Part shown: in pieces, positions 1-8,564 of the stretch
How the letters are laid out: every line of letters starts with the position of its first letter
Numbering within the stretch: position 1 is the stretch's first letter
DNA from: CAZLNO01 sp964561005
Lineage (GTDB): Bacteria; Pseudomonadota; Alphaproteobacteria; Kiloniellales; Rhodovibrionaceae
Direction: 5' to 3'
Length of the DNA stretch: 30,816 nt
NCBI GenBank assembly: GCA_964561005.1
Contig: CAZLNO010000039.1
Location: 1-30,816, forward strand
Notes under the pieces: generated by a model
Seen by the model: only the letters and a program-made list of their open reading frames with translations
Told to the model about the DNA's origin: nothing
The model's database searches: none
Position numbers and translations under genes: made by a program

Positions 1-1
1 T

Positions 2-226
2 GAACAAATTCTATATTACGGCAAGGTTCAGAGCGGAGTCCGGCATTTACCGGACGTTCCTCCGGGAGCGATCGTTTTTATCGCCGGTTGGCTCGTCGTT
101 ACGGTCGCGGTGATTGTGTTGTGGCTTATTGTCCTGTTGCGGGCTGAGCGGTTCCTTGGAAAGCAAGCTCGCCGCGCTGATCCTGTCGACAGTCTCGACC
201 AAGGCGATGAACCGCTTCCTGGATGA
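2..226 (+). CDS. C-terminal part of a small membrane protein (cut by window edge)
   Basis: The frame is open from the left edge to a TGA at 224-226 and has no visible start, so only a C-terminal piece of about 74 residues is present. It contains one strongly hydrophobic stretch (around fragment residues 23-46, from GAIVFIAGW to VLLRAE) that fits a single transmembrane helix. A basic segment (RAERFLGKQARR) and an acidic, proline-ending tail follow, which suggests the tail is cytoplasmic. Base composition is less GC-rich than in the genes to the right. The family was not recognised. A different frame (ATG at 207, TGA at 285-287) overlaps the end and could be a separate short frame or reflect a frameshift. 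Confidence 0.4.
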   Translation, partial: EQILYYGKVQSGVRHLPDVPPGAIVFIAGWLVVTVAVIVLWLIVLLRAERFLGKQARRADPVDSLDQGDEPLPG

Positions 227-327
227 CTTTGCCAAAACCCTGGACGAGGACGAGCTTGCACTCATGGTTCGCGACGATGCCGGGTGAACGACTTTAAATG
301 TCCTTGATAGCCACCAGCCGAGGCCCG

Positions 328-354
328 GCGATGCAGCACGGCGGGCTGCATCGC
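328..354. terminator. 10-bp stem-loop downstream of the cyanophycin operon
   Basis: Perfect inverted repeat gcgatgcagc (328-337) and gctgcatcgc (345-354) with a 7-nt loop. It lies between the left-edge frame and the end of the minus-strand ATP-grasp gene (stop at 392), where a terminator is expected for either side. No T-run follows on either strand, so it may act as a Rho-assisted terminator or an mRNA-stabilising hairpin. The rest of 227-391 shows no other gene. Confidence 0.4.
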
Positions 355-391
355 ATTCGGGAAAACGCGTGAGACCAAGCCGGCGCGAGTG

Positions 392-1690
392 TCAGGTGAC
401 GATCTCGTCGAATTCGAACGGCAGCATCTTCAGCACGCGGTCGTAGTCCTGCAGCAGCGTGGCGTGGTCCGTCGCCCCCATGTAGATCGTGGCGATGGCG
501 TAGCTGTAGCTGTCCTGCTCCGGCAGCTCCGACAGCATCATGCCCTCGCGGACCTGGGAGCGGACGATGGTGCCGGGGACGGCCCGCTCCACCGCGGCGA
601 TGTCCTCGGCGCTCGGCACCCGCTTGACGCGGGCGTCGCCCAGGAAAACGCGGTGGAAGAACTCGGCGGCCAGCGGAAACCGTCCCTCGCGCCGGGGCAT
701 GCGCGGCTTGCGGCCCAGCGCGACGTCGACCGTGACCTGGTGGTGGCTGACGCCGTCGACTTTCTCGAACAGATCGCAGTGCGACTGGGCGATGCGGGTG
801 TTGATCTCCAGCAGCCAGATGCGGTCCTGCACCTCGTCCCAGAAGTACTCGATGTTGAACGCGGCGTCGTCATAGCCGACGTGCTCCATGATCCTTTTGG
901 TCAGCTCCTCCATCTTGCGCTGGATGCGCGCCGGCAGCTTCGAGGGATAGAGGTAGTGGAAGAAGCTCAGGACCTGCGGGTAGCGGATGGAGTCCACGAT
1001 GGCATAGGGCACGACCTCGCCCTTGTGGACATAGCCCTCCAGGGTGCACTGGTGGCCGCCGATGATCTCCTCGGCCATGCAGTAGCCGCCGTCGACAACC
1101 CGGATGTTCTCGGGCAATTCGGCCTGGTCGAGGACATAGTTGAACGGCTCCGAGATCAGCCCGATCTCGGCGCGCAGCTTTTCCGTGGCGTGCGCGAAAT
1201 CCTCCGGGCTGTCGATGCGGAACCCCAGGCGCGAGCCCGAGGACTTGATCGGCTTGACGAAGAAGGGGAAGTAGAGCCCGGCGTCGCCGATCTTCCCCAG
1301 CGCGGCCTCGTCGAAGGGATCGAAGGCGGTGAACTTCGGGATGAAGTCCGGAATGACCTCGCGCTGCTCCGTCCGGCTCCAGTACTTGTGCTCGCACTTC
1401 AGCAGGCTCGACAGCGAGGTGTTGCGGGTGCCGAACTTCCCGCACAGCAGCGGCAGCATGGTCGACACCGGGAAGTCCATGTAGCCGATGATGGCGTCGA
1501 CCTGGCCGTCGAAGCCGCCGATGCGGCTCTCGGCCTCGTTCAGCATGGCGGGGATGTCGAACTCCTCGGTGTCGTAGACGGCGGCGGGGTCGATGACGCC
1601 GTGGAAGGCGATGTCCTCGGCGCCGCGAATGCGCTTCAGCTTGGCGAGGTTGAAGTCGTTCAGGCCGACCACGAAGATGTTGGACGTCAT
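392..1690 (-). CDS. ATP-grasp ligase-like protein of the cyanophycin operon
   Basis: A 432-residue cytoplasmic protein with an ATP-grasp fold. The N-terminal part (NIFVVGLNDFNLAKL) looks like a pre-ATP-grasp Rossmann-type domain. FFVKPIKSSGSR around residues 143-154 supplies the ATP-binding lysine. NIEYFWDE (about 279-286) and LLEINTRI (about 293-300) carry the Glu and Glu-x-Asn metal ligands, followed by an Arg. Family enzymes make an acyl-phosphate and join a carboxylate to an amine; the substrate here is unknown. ATG at 1690 is preceded by AAGGAGG about 12 nt upstream. It lies 71 nt after cphA on the same strand, so it is probably the third gene of cphB-cphA-ATP-grasp. It is not a fragment of CphA: it has its own start and no Mur-ligase domain. 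A role in capping, priming or remodelling an Asp/Arg peptide is inference. Confidence 0.8.
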   Translation of the reverse strand: MTSNIFVVGLNDFNLAKLKRIRGAEDIAFHGVIDPAAVYDTEEFDIPAMLNEAESRIGGFDGQVDAIIGYMDFPVSTMLPLLCGKFGTRNTSLSSLLKCEHKYWSRTEQREVIPDFIPKFTAFDPFDEAALGKIGDAGLYFPFFVKPIKSSGSRLGFRIDSPEDFAHATEKLRAEIGLISEPFNYVLDQAELPENIRVVDGGYCMAEEIIGGHQCTLEGYVHKGEVVPYAIVDSIRYPQVLSFFHYLYPSKLPARIQRKMEELTKRIMEHVGYDDAAFNIEYFWDEVQDRIWLLEINTRIAQSHCDLFEKVDGVSHHQVTVDVALGRKPRMPRREGRFPLAAEFFHRVFLGDARVKRVPSAEDIAAVERAVPGTIVRSQVREGMMLSELPEQDSYSYAIATIYMGATDHATLLQDYDRVLKMLPFEFDEIVT

Positions 1691-1761
1691 GGCTCTTGCC
1701 TGCCCCTCCTTGGGGCGTCATGGGGTAGCGGGATCGCTGGCGGCGCGGGATGGCGCGCCGG

Positions 1762-4304
1762 TCACTTGGCGGCGATGGCGGCGGGCTTGCGGAAGCTGCG
1801 GCCCTTCAGGCGCTGGATCGCGAACTCGGTGTCGTCCACCAGCAGCACCAGCAAGTCGCCCTCGGACGCGGCGTCGAAGGCGCCTTCCACGGCCCCGTGC
1901 TCGTCCAGCACGACCTTGACGTCACAGCGCGCCGCCGGGTTCGACTCCGCGCCTTGGCGCAACAGCTCGGCGGCCTCGCCGACCTCCCGGCCGCGCGGGT
2001 CGGGCTCGCAGATGAACAGCGCGTCGTGCATGCCGGCGAGCTGCTCGCCCAGCGCCATCAGGTCCTCGTCGCGGCGGTTGCCGGGGGCGCTCGCCACCGC
2101 GATGCGGCGGTTGGCGGTGAGGCTGCCGACCAGCTTCTCCAGCGCCACCAGCGCCGGCACGTTGTGGCCGTAGTCGATCAGCGCCCGCACGCCCTCGGCC
2201 TCGATCAGGTTGGTGCGGCCCGGAAGCTGGCCCGGCGTGGGGTGGAAGGTCTGGAGCCCCATGCGGATGTCCGCCAGCGTGAGCCCGAGGGCATAGCCCG
2301 CCGCCGCCGCCGCCATCGCGTTCGCGACGTTGAACGGGGCGTGCCCCTCGAAGGCAATCGGCACGTCGTTGACCGGGATCACCTCGGCCTCGACATGGCC
2401 CTGGCGCATGACGATGCGGCCCTCGGACACGATGAAAGCCACCCCGTGGTCGTGGATGTGCTGACGCACCGCCCGCGACTTGGGGTTCATCGTGAAGTAG
2501 ATGATATTGCCGCGCGCCCAGGTGGTGCCCTGGTCCAGCACGCGTGGGTCGTCGGCGTTCAGCACCGCCGTGCCGCTGGGCCGCACCGCGTCGATCACCA
2601 CCGTCTTGCAGCGCGCCAGCTCGTCCAGGGTGTGAATGTCGCGCTCGCCCAGGTGGTCGCTGTCGATGTTCAGCAGCACGCCGACGTCGCATTCGTCGAA
2701 GCCCAGGCCGCGGCGCATGATGCCGCCGCGCGCGACCTCCAGCACGGCGTTCTCCACCGTGGGCTCCTTCAGCACCGTGGTGGCCGCCTGCGGCCCGCTG
2801 TAGTCGCCGCGCATGATGACGTGGTTGTCGATCTCGATGGTGCCGGTGCAGGCCATGCCGACCTGGCGCCCCGCGTGGCGCAGCAGGTGGGCGATCAGGC
2901 GCACGGTCGTGGTCTTGCCGTTCGTGCCGGTCACGGCCGTGATCGGCACGCGGCCGTCGTCCTGCGGGTCCGGAAACAGCATGTCGACCACGTGCTTGCC
3001 GACGTCGCGCCCCTTGCCGTGCGTGGGCGAGACGTGCATGCGGAAGCCGGGGCCGGCGTTCACCTCCACAACGCCCGCGGACTGCTCCTCCAGCGGGCGG
3101 GACAGCGTCTCGGACAGCAGGTCGATGCCGATGATGTCCAGGCCGATCAGCCGCGCCGTGCGCTCGGCGGCGTATCTGACCTCGGGGTGGACGTCGTCGG
3201 TGAGGTCGGTGGCGGTGCCGCCGGTGCTGAGGTTGGCCGTCGACTTCAGGAAAACGACCTCGTCCTTCGCGGGCGCGGACTCCAGCGTCAGCCCGGCCTG
3301 GTGCAGCAGCCGCAGGGTCTGGTGGTCGACGTGGATCTGCGTCAGCAGGTTCTCGTGGCCGACGCCGCGTCGCGGGTCGGCGTTCTCCTTGTCGATGAGC
3401 TGCTGGATCGTGGACTTGCCGTCGCCCACGACATGCGCCGGCCGGCGCCGGGCGGCGGCCACCAGCTTGCCGTCGATCACCAGCAGGCGGTGGTCCTCGC
3501 CGCGGATGTAGCGCTCGACGACGACGGTCTCATGGCGCGCGTAGGCGGCGTCGTAGCCCTCGCGCAGCGCGGCGTCGTCGGTGATGTTGGTGGTCACGCC
3601 GCGGCCGTGGTTGCCGACCAGCGGCTTCGTAACGACCGGGTAGCCCAGCCTGTGCGCGGCGGCCAGCGCCTCCTCGAAGCTGTGGCAGGTGCGACCCCCG
3701 GGCACGGGGATGCCGGCGTCGGCCAGGATCTGCTTGGTCCAGTCCTTGTCGTCGGCAATGCCGTGGCCGATGATGTTGGTCTTCCAGGTCACCGTGGCCT
3801 GGAACCGCTGCTGCTTGCAGCCGTGGCCGAGCTGGATGTAGCTGCTTTCCTCGCTCAGGCGGTAATAGGGGATATCGCGCGCGGTGGCCGCTTCCACGAT
3901 CGCGCCGGTGGAGGGGCCCAGCATGTGGGCGTCGCGCACCTCCTTCAGCCGGGCGATGGCGGCGTCGAGGTCGATCTCCTGGCCGTTGAACAGGCGCTCG
4001 ACGATGTCCACGGCCTCCACGCCGGCGGCCAGGCCGCAGGCCTCGTCGCGGTAGCGGTAGACGACGTTGTAGATGCCGGTCTCGTAGGTATCCAGCGTCT
4101 TGCCGTAGCCTACCGAAAAGCCGATCAGGTTCTGCAGCTCGATGGCCACGTGCTCGACCACGTGCCCGGCCCAGGTGCCGCGGCCGAGCCGCTCCAGAAA
4201 GCCGCCGGGGCGGCCGACGGAGCAGCGGTGCGCCTGCAGGCTGGGTATCACCTCGGTGATGCGGTCGACGATGCCGGGAACGGTGTCGCTGGGCCGCTCC
4301 TCCA
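1762..4304 (-). CDS. cphA: Cyanophycin synthetase, N-terminus lost in assembly gap
   Basis: Cyanophycin synthetase polymerises aspartate into a backbone and adds arginine to each side-chain carboxylate, using ATP. The visible part covers about 846 residues. It begins with the conserved HRCSVGRPGGFLERL and HVVEHVAIELQNL stretches. An ATP-grasp domain follows, with VVTKPLVGNHGRG and the metal-binding VEVNAGPGFRMH, and then a Mur-ligase-like domain with P-loop VTGTNGKTTT and the NIDSDHLGE segment. This is the full two-active-site layout. The frame runs open into the N-run at 4305. Family members usually have several tens of further N-terminal residues, so the start codon is in the gap. cphB lies just upstream on the same strand and an ATP-grasp gene downstream. 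The two-domain order and motifs make the assignment firm. Confidence 0.95.
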
Positions 4305-4404
4305 NNNNNNNNNNNNNNNNNNNNNNNNNNNNNNNNNNNNNNNNNNNNNNNNNNNNNNNNNNNNNNNNNNNNNNNNNNNNNNNNNNNNNNNNNNNNNNNN
4401 NNNN
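4305..4404. other. Assembly gap of exactly 100 N
   Basis: One hundred undetermined bases separate the 5' part of cphA from the 3' part of cphB. Exactly 100 N is a usual placeholder for an unknown gap length. The missing CphB C-terminus and CphA N-terminus together need more than 100 bases, so the real gap is probably several hundred bases. Confidence 0.97.
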
Positions 4405-5093
4405 TGGGTGCTGTCGACGATGATCACGTGGCCGGGACCGATCGCCTCCAGGATGCGGTTGGGATGCACGATCACGCCGGCGTCCTCGCCGATTCCGAGG
4501 CCCAGGAACTCCGGGTTCGTCGCGCCGACCTCCATCAGGCGCGTGAAGCGGCCGCGCTCCAGGAAGTGGCTGTCAATGACCACGTCCTCGACGAATCCGA
4601 AGCCGGTGGTCATGTTGACCGCGCCCTTGCGCAGCGCATCGGCGGCCGCTCCATTATAGATCATCGTCGCCGACAGCGCCACCGCCCCGGCGCTCGTCCC
4701 GGCCACCACGGCGCCGGCCTCGTAGCGCTTGCGAATGGCGGCGAGGACGGGGGAGCCGCCGAACACGTGGGTCAGGCGAAGCTGATCGCCCCCGGTGAAG
4801 AAAACGCAGCCGGCCTGCTCGATTCGCGCGACGCTGTCCGGATCGCTCGCCTGCTTGCGCTCGCGAATGTCGAGGGCGTGGACGGTGCTGGCCCCGACGC
4901 GCGGGAAGGCCTGCTCATACGCTGGAAGGACCTCCTCGGGGTAGCCGCTGGCCGTCGCGATCACGACGACCTCCTTGTTGTCCGCGGGCGCCAGCGAGAC
5001 GACGCGGGACAGGATTTTCAGGTCGGACGACTTGTCCTCCGCGCCGCCAATGGCGACGAGATGCCCCTTTGGCCCGGTCGGTTTTTTTACCAT
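4405..5093 (-). CDS. cphB: Cyanophycinase, C-terminus lost in assembly gap
   Basis: Cyanophycinase is a serine exopeptidase of the S51 type that cuts cyanophycin into beta-Asp-Arg dipeptides. About 229 residues are visible. They include GHLVAIGGAEDK near the N-terminus, VFFTGGDQLRL around residues 97-107, and the nucleophile motif AGTSAGA with Ser134. DSHFLERGRFTRL and LGLGIGEDAGVIV follow, both typical of the family. ATG at 5093 gives MVKKPTGPKGH; only a weak AAGAAA lies upstream. The frame enters the N-run at 4404, and roughly 40 to 50 C-terminal residues are missing compared with the usual length of about 270. It is the first gene of the minus-strand cyanophycin operon, so storage polymer synthesis and first-step breakdown are encoded together. 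Confidence 0.94.
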
Positions 5094-5146
5094 TTTCTTA
5101 TACTTGAACTCGTTTCACAGGTCGAGGTTGCGACGGTTCTCGAAAC

Positions 5147-5175
5147 TTCATACCGCGTTGCCGCCCCGGCCGCAA
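5147..5175 (-). promoter_or_regulatory. Candidate sigma-70-type promoter of cphB
   Basis: On the minus strand ttgcgg (5175-5170) and tatgaa (5152-5147) are 17 nt apart and lie about 54 nt upstream of the cphB ATG. The matches are partial (3/6 and 4/6), so this is a position-supported guess. Confidence 0.3.
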
Positions 5176-5182
5176 CGGCCGG
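5166..5182. repeat. 7-bp inverted repeat over the cphB promoter region
   Basis: ccggccg and cggccgg flank a 3-nt loop (caa). The element overlaps the candidate cphB -35 hexamer, so it may be an operator or a leader hairpin. Confidence 0.35.
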
Positions 5183-5347
5183 CGCCGAGCGGGCGGGTCC
5201 ACCCCCTTGACGCCCCTGTCCTACCCCGCTTCTTCCGCCGCGACATGCGTGACTTTCGCAGTGCGGCATCGCGCGAACGCATGCTATCCCTCTTGTACCG
5301 TCCGAGGCCAAGGGCAGCGCGCCGGCGGCAGGGCTGTCAAGAAAGCA

Positions 5348-5376
5348 TTGGCTGCCGCGCTGTTTTGGGCGATGAT
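5348..5376 (+). promoter_or_regulatory. Candidate promoter of the methyltransferase-ABC operon
   Basis: ttggct (5348-5353) and gatgat (5371-5376) are separated by 17 nt, each matching the sigma-70 consensus at 4 of 6 positions, about 65 nt upstream of the likely GTG start at 5442. Confidence 0.3.
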
Positions 5377-5441
5377 GTAAAAAGGTCGGGCGATCCCACT
5401 CGGTCTCGGCCGGCGTCAAGTTGTTCATTTCGGGTTGGATC

Positions 5442-6071
5442 GTGACGCAAACAACCAATTGGGTCGATGACGGGCAGGCCCTGCGCTACAACCCGGAGAC
5501 GCAGGACGCGGCCTATCGCAGCGGCGCCTACGACTACATCCTGGACATCGGCATGATGGCGCGGATGGCGGTCATCGCCGCCTACCTTAAGCACTACGGC
5601 GCCCGGCGGGTGCTCGATGTCGGCTGCGGCTCCGGGCCGCTGCTGACCCAGCTTCCCCAGGATATCGGCTACATCGGCGTGGACATTGCCGGAAGCGCGG
5701 TCGAACAGGCGCGGGCGCGCTTCGGCGGCCGGCCGGACACGGCCTTTCTGGTCGGCGACTTCCGGTCCATCGCGGCGCCGGCCACGCCGGTCGACGCCGT
5801 CGTCTGGGCGGGCATCGGGCGGACCTGGACCCGGCAAGGAAAGGGCGGGGACCGCCGCGACTGGCTGGACATCCTCGAGCGGGCCGAGCAGTGGCTGAGC
5901 CCCGACGGCCTCGTGGTGCTGGAGCTGGTGACGGCGCACTGGCCGGCGCTGGAGGCGATGCTGGGGGAGCGCTACGCGCGGCTGGTCGGCTGCGACATCG
6001 ACCATCTGGACTTCGGCGCGCGCAGCCGCCGCAGCCTTCGCGTCTATCGACGAAAGGACCGGGCCCGATGA
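5442..6071 (+). CDS. Class I SAM-dependent methyltransferase
   Basis: A protein of about 209 residues with a Rossmann-type methyltransferase fold. Motif I is RRVLDVGCGSGPLLTQL. An acidic strand-2 end follows (YIGVDIAGSAVEQAR), then FLVGDFRSI, and a post-motif strand with PDGLVVLELV. The substrate cannot be told from the sequence. GTG at 5442 (MTQTTNWVDDG) is preferred; an in-frame TTG at 5421 would add seven residues, and neither has a strong ribosome-binding site. It is the first gene of a seven-gene plus-strand operon. Its stop overlaps the next ATG (ATGA at 6068-6071), which indicates translational coupling with the dioxygenase-like gene. It probably modifies the same product as the oxygenase; that is inferred from position. 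Confidence 0.8.
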   Translation: MTQTTNWVDDGQALRYNPETQDAAYRSGAYDYILDIGMMARMAVIAAYLKHYGARRVLDVGCGSGPLLTQLPQDIGYIGVDIAGSAVEQARARFGGRPDTAFLVGDFRSIAAPATPVDAVVWAGIGRTWTRQGKGGDRRDWLDILERAEQWLSPDGLVVLELVTAHWPALEAMLGERYARLVGCDIDHLDFGARSRRSLRVYRRKDRAR

Positions 6072-6628
6072 GCATGGTTCATCGCACCGACATCGCCTTT
6101 CCCCTGGAACCCGTGCGTGCCGCGGCGGCGGCGGTCGACCATCTGTTCGACCGGCACGGCGTGTTGAACGTGACGTCCTATCCCGAGGCCGAGGATCCGC
6201 TGCGCCAGCACGCGGGCTGGCTGCCCGAGGACCTGCGCGAAAGCCGGTTCACGGTGGTCAACGAGCCCTTCCGCGGCACCGCCGTCGAGGCGCTGCTGAA
6301 CGCCCTGCCGTTCCGCTTTGGCCGGACGCGGCTGTTGAAGATGGCGCCGAAGTCCTGCCTGTCGATCCACTGGGACAGCTCGCGGCGCTGGCACTACGCG
6401 ATCACCACCAACCCCGCCTGCTACCTGATTCACGTTGACGGGGAGGTGGGGCATTTCCATCACGTTCCCGCCGACGGCCACCTCTACGAGATGGACGCGC
6501 GGCTCACGCACACCGCCATCAACGCCAGCAAGGAGTACCGTCTGCACCTCGTCATCTCGGACGCGGCCGACGAGGGCGTTCGCGAGGGCTCGCCCGCCGG
6601 CCACGCCTATCCCCACGCCCTGGGCTGA
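6068..6628 (+). CDS. Aspartyl/asparaginyl beta-hydroxylase-like Fe(II)/2-oxoglutarate dioxygenase
   Basis: A 186-residue protein with the core of the Asp/Asn beta-hydroxylase fold. LSIHWDSSRRWHYAI gives the HxD iron ligands (His101, Asp103). LTHTAINAS supplies the distal iron-binding His148. YRLHLVI has the Arg expected to bind 2-oxoglutarate (Arg158). The preceding GEVGHFHHVPADGHLYEMD fits the usual beta-strand between the ligands. Relatives hydroxylate Asp or Asn side chains, or related small substrates. AAAGGA lies about 10 nt before ATG 6068; a second ATG at 6074 is possible. The gene sits in an operon that faces the cyanophycin genes and also encodes a peptide importer. An Asp-containing peptide or free Asp is therefore an attractive substrate, but this is inference. 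Confidence 0.72.
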   Translation: MSMVHRTDIAFPLEPVRAAAAAVDHLFDRHGVLNVTSYPEAEDPLRQHAGWLPEDLRESRFTVVNEPFRGTAVEALLNALPFRFGRTRLLKMAPKSCLSIHWDSSRRWHYAITTNPACYLIHVDGEVGHFHHVPADGHLYEMDARLTHTAINASKEYRLHLVISDAADEGVREGSPAGHAYPHALG

Positions 6629-6653
6629 GGGCGCGCGAACGGACCGATCCGCC

Positions 6654-8564
6654 ATGCAGCCGGTCCACCGCGCGGAAATCCTCGACGGCGACCTCCTGCA
6701 GGTGCGGGACCTGGCCATCGCGTTCGAGCTGCACGGCAACCGCATCCCGGTTCTGCACGGCGTCAGTTTCGGCATCCGACCGGGGGCGACCGTGGCGCTG
6801 GTCGGGGAGAGCGGCTCCGGCAAGTCGATCACGGCGCGCGCCATCCTGAACATCCTGCCCGAGGCGGCACGCGTCACGCGGGGCGAGATCCTGCTGGCCA
6901 CGGACGGCGCGGGCGAGCCGACGGACATCCAGAAGCTGCGCCCCAACGGGTCGCGCATGCGCGCCATCCGCGGCGGGCGCATCGCCATGATCTTCCAGGA
7001 GCCGATGGTCTCGATGTCACCGGTCCACACCATCGGCGACCAGGTCAGCGAGGCGCTGTTCCTGCATCGCGACGTCGGTCGCCGGGAGGGCCTGCGGTTG
7101 ACGCGGGAGATGCTGGGCCTGGTCGGCTTTCCGGAGCCGGCGCGGGCGATGACGATGTATCCTTTCGAGCTGTCGGGCGGGCTGCGTCAGCGGGCGATGA
7201 TCGCCATGGCGCTGATCTGCCGCCCGGCGCTGCTGATCGCCGACGAGCCCACCACGGCGCTGGACGTGACCATCCAGGCGCAGATCCTCAAGCTGCTGCG
7301 CGACCTGCAGGGCGAGCTGGGCATGGCGGTGCTGATGATCACGCACGACCTCGGCGTGGTCGCGAACCTCGCCGAGGAGGTCGTCGTGCTCTACGACGGG
7401 CGGGTGGTGGAGGCCGGCGGCGTCGCGGACATCTTCGAGCGGCCCGCCCACCCTTATCTCCAGGCGCTGCTGCGCGCGGTGCCGCACTTCGATGTGAAGC
7501 CCGGCGAGCGCCTGCGGCCGATCCGCCAGATCACCACGCGGCCGGGCCATATCCTCTCGGCCGCGCGTGAGGGCCGGTCGGGGGCGCCCGGCGAGCCGCT
7601 GCTGGTCGTGCGGGGCCTGACGAAGCGCTTTCGCGCGCGCGGCGGACTGTTCGGCGAGGCGGCGCCGGCCGCGCACACCGCCGTCCAGGACGTGAGCTTC
7701 ATGGTCGAGCGCGGAAGCTGCTTCGGCCTCGTGGGGGAGAGCGGCTGCGGCAAGACCACGACCGGCAAGCTGCTGATGCGCGCGCTGACGCCCGACGCCG
7801 GCGAGGTGGTTTACAACGACGACGGCGCATCGATGGACCTGCTGTCGCTGGAAGGCAAGGACCTTCAGGCGTTCCGCCGCCGGATGCAGTTCGTCTTTCA
7901 AGACCCTTACGGCGCGCTCAATCCGCGGATGACGGTGTTCGACATCCTGCGCGAGCCGCTGATCGTCCACGGCATCGGCGACCGGGCCCACCACGGCGCG
8001 GCGGCCCAGGAGCTGATGCGGCTGGTCGGCCTCGATCCGCGCTTCCTGACGCGCTACCCGCACAGCTTCTCCGGCGGCCAGCGCCAGCGCATCGGCATCG
8101 CCCGCGCGCTCGCCCTGCAGCCCGAGTTCCTGATCTGCGACGAGCCGGTCTCCGCCCTCGACGTCTCAATCCAGGCGCAGATCCTGAACCTGCTGCAGGA
8201 CCTGCAGAAGGAGCTGGGGCTCACCTACCTCTTCATCTCCCACAACCTGGCCGTGGTTCACTATCTGGCCGACCGCATCGCCGTGATGTGCAAGGGCCGA
8301 CTGGTGGAGGTGGCGCCGCGCGACCGGCTGTTCGACAGCCCGCAACATCCCTATACGCGCGCGCTGCTCGACGCCGTGCCGTTCCCCGACCTGGACAGGC
8401 CCCTGGACTTCGATGCCGTGACCGCCGCGGGACTCTCGGACCCCGCCGCCTGGCCGCGCCCGTTCACCGAGGACGGGGAGCAGCCGACGGAGCTCGTGGA
8501 GGCGGCGGCGCGGCACTACGTCCGCCGGAGCGTCCCGGCGCCGGCCCTGGCGGGGGCGGGATGA
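6654..8564 (+). CDS. Peptide ABC importer, double ATPase subunit (DppD-DppF / YejF type fusion)
   Basis: A 636-residue cytoplasmic ATPase made of two full nucleotide-binding domains. Domain 1 has Walker A GESGSGKS (from residue 51), signature LSGGLRQR near 170 and Walker B LLIADEPTTALD near 195. Domain 2 has Walker A GESGCGKTT near 360, signature FSGGQRQR near 472 and Walker B FLICDEPVSALD near 492. Both show the HPYLQALL or HPYTRALL tail typical of oligopeptide/dipeptide ATPases. All catalytic motifs are intact. ATG at 6654 was chosen because the domain begins a few residues later, though the frame is open further upstream. The stop overlaps the next gene by ATGA at 8561-8564. With the binding protein and two permeases downstream it forms a complete peptide-type importer. 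Confidence 0.93.
   Translation: MQPVHRAEILDGDLLQVRDLAIAFELHGNRIPVLHGVSFGIRPGATVALVGESGSGKSITARAILNILPEAARVTRGEILLATDGAGEPTDIQKLRPNGSRMRAIRGGRIAMIFQEPMVSMSPVHTIGDQVSEALFLHRDVGRREGLRLTREMLGLVGFPEPARAMTMYPFELSGGLRQRAMIAMALICRPALLIADEPTTALDVTIQAQILKLLRDLQGELGMAVLMITHDLGVVANLAEEVVVLYDGRVVEAGGVADIFERPAHPYLQALLRAVPHFDVKPGERLRPIRQITTRPGHILSAAREGRSGAPGEPLLVVRGLTKRFRARGGLFGEAAPAAHTAVQDVSFMVERGSCFGLVGESGCGKTTTGKLLMRALTPDAGEVVYNDDGASMDLLSLEGKDLQAFRRRMQFVFQDPYGALNPRMTVFDILREPLIVHGIGDRAHHGAAAQELMRLVGLDPRFLTRYPHSFSGGQRQRIGIARALALQPEFLICDEPVSALDVSIQAQILNLLQDLQKELGLTYLFISHNLAVVHYLADRIAVMCKGRLVEVAPRDRLFDSPQHPYTRALLDAVPFPDLDRPLDFDAVTAAGLSDPAAWPRPFTEDGEQPTELVEAAARHYVRRSVPAPALAGAG

Larger units (their letters stand above)
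5094..5441. promoter_or_regulatory. Divergent promoter region between cphB and the peptide-modification operon
   Basis: About 350 nt without a convincing gene separate two operons transcribed away from each other. It must carry control signals for both. It holds candidate promoters in each direction and a 7-bp GC hairpin, listed separately. Short frames across it have no family features. Confidence 0.6.

Noticed and set aside
207..287. 26-codon frame MNRFLDDFAKTLDED... as an independent gene
   Set aside because: Too short, overlaps another frame, and no clear ribosome-binding site; kept only as an observation at the left edge.
389..4659. Very long open frames on the plus strand opposite the ATP-grasp and cphA genes
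   Set aside because: They are low-complexity in Ala, Arg, Val, Asp and His, have no motifs, and mirror genes with clear catalytic motifs; high GC removes stops from the opposite frames.
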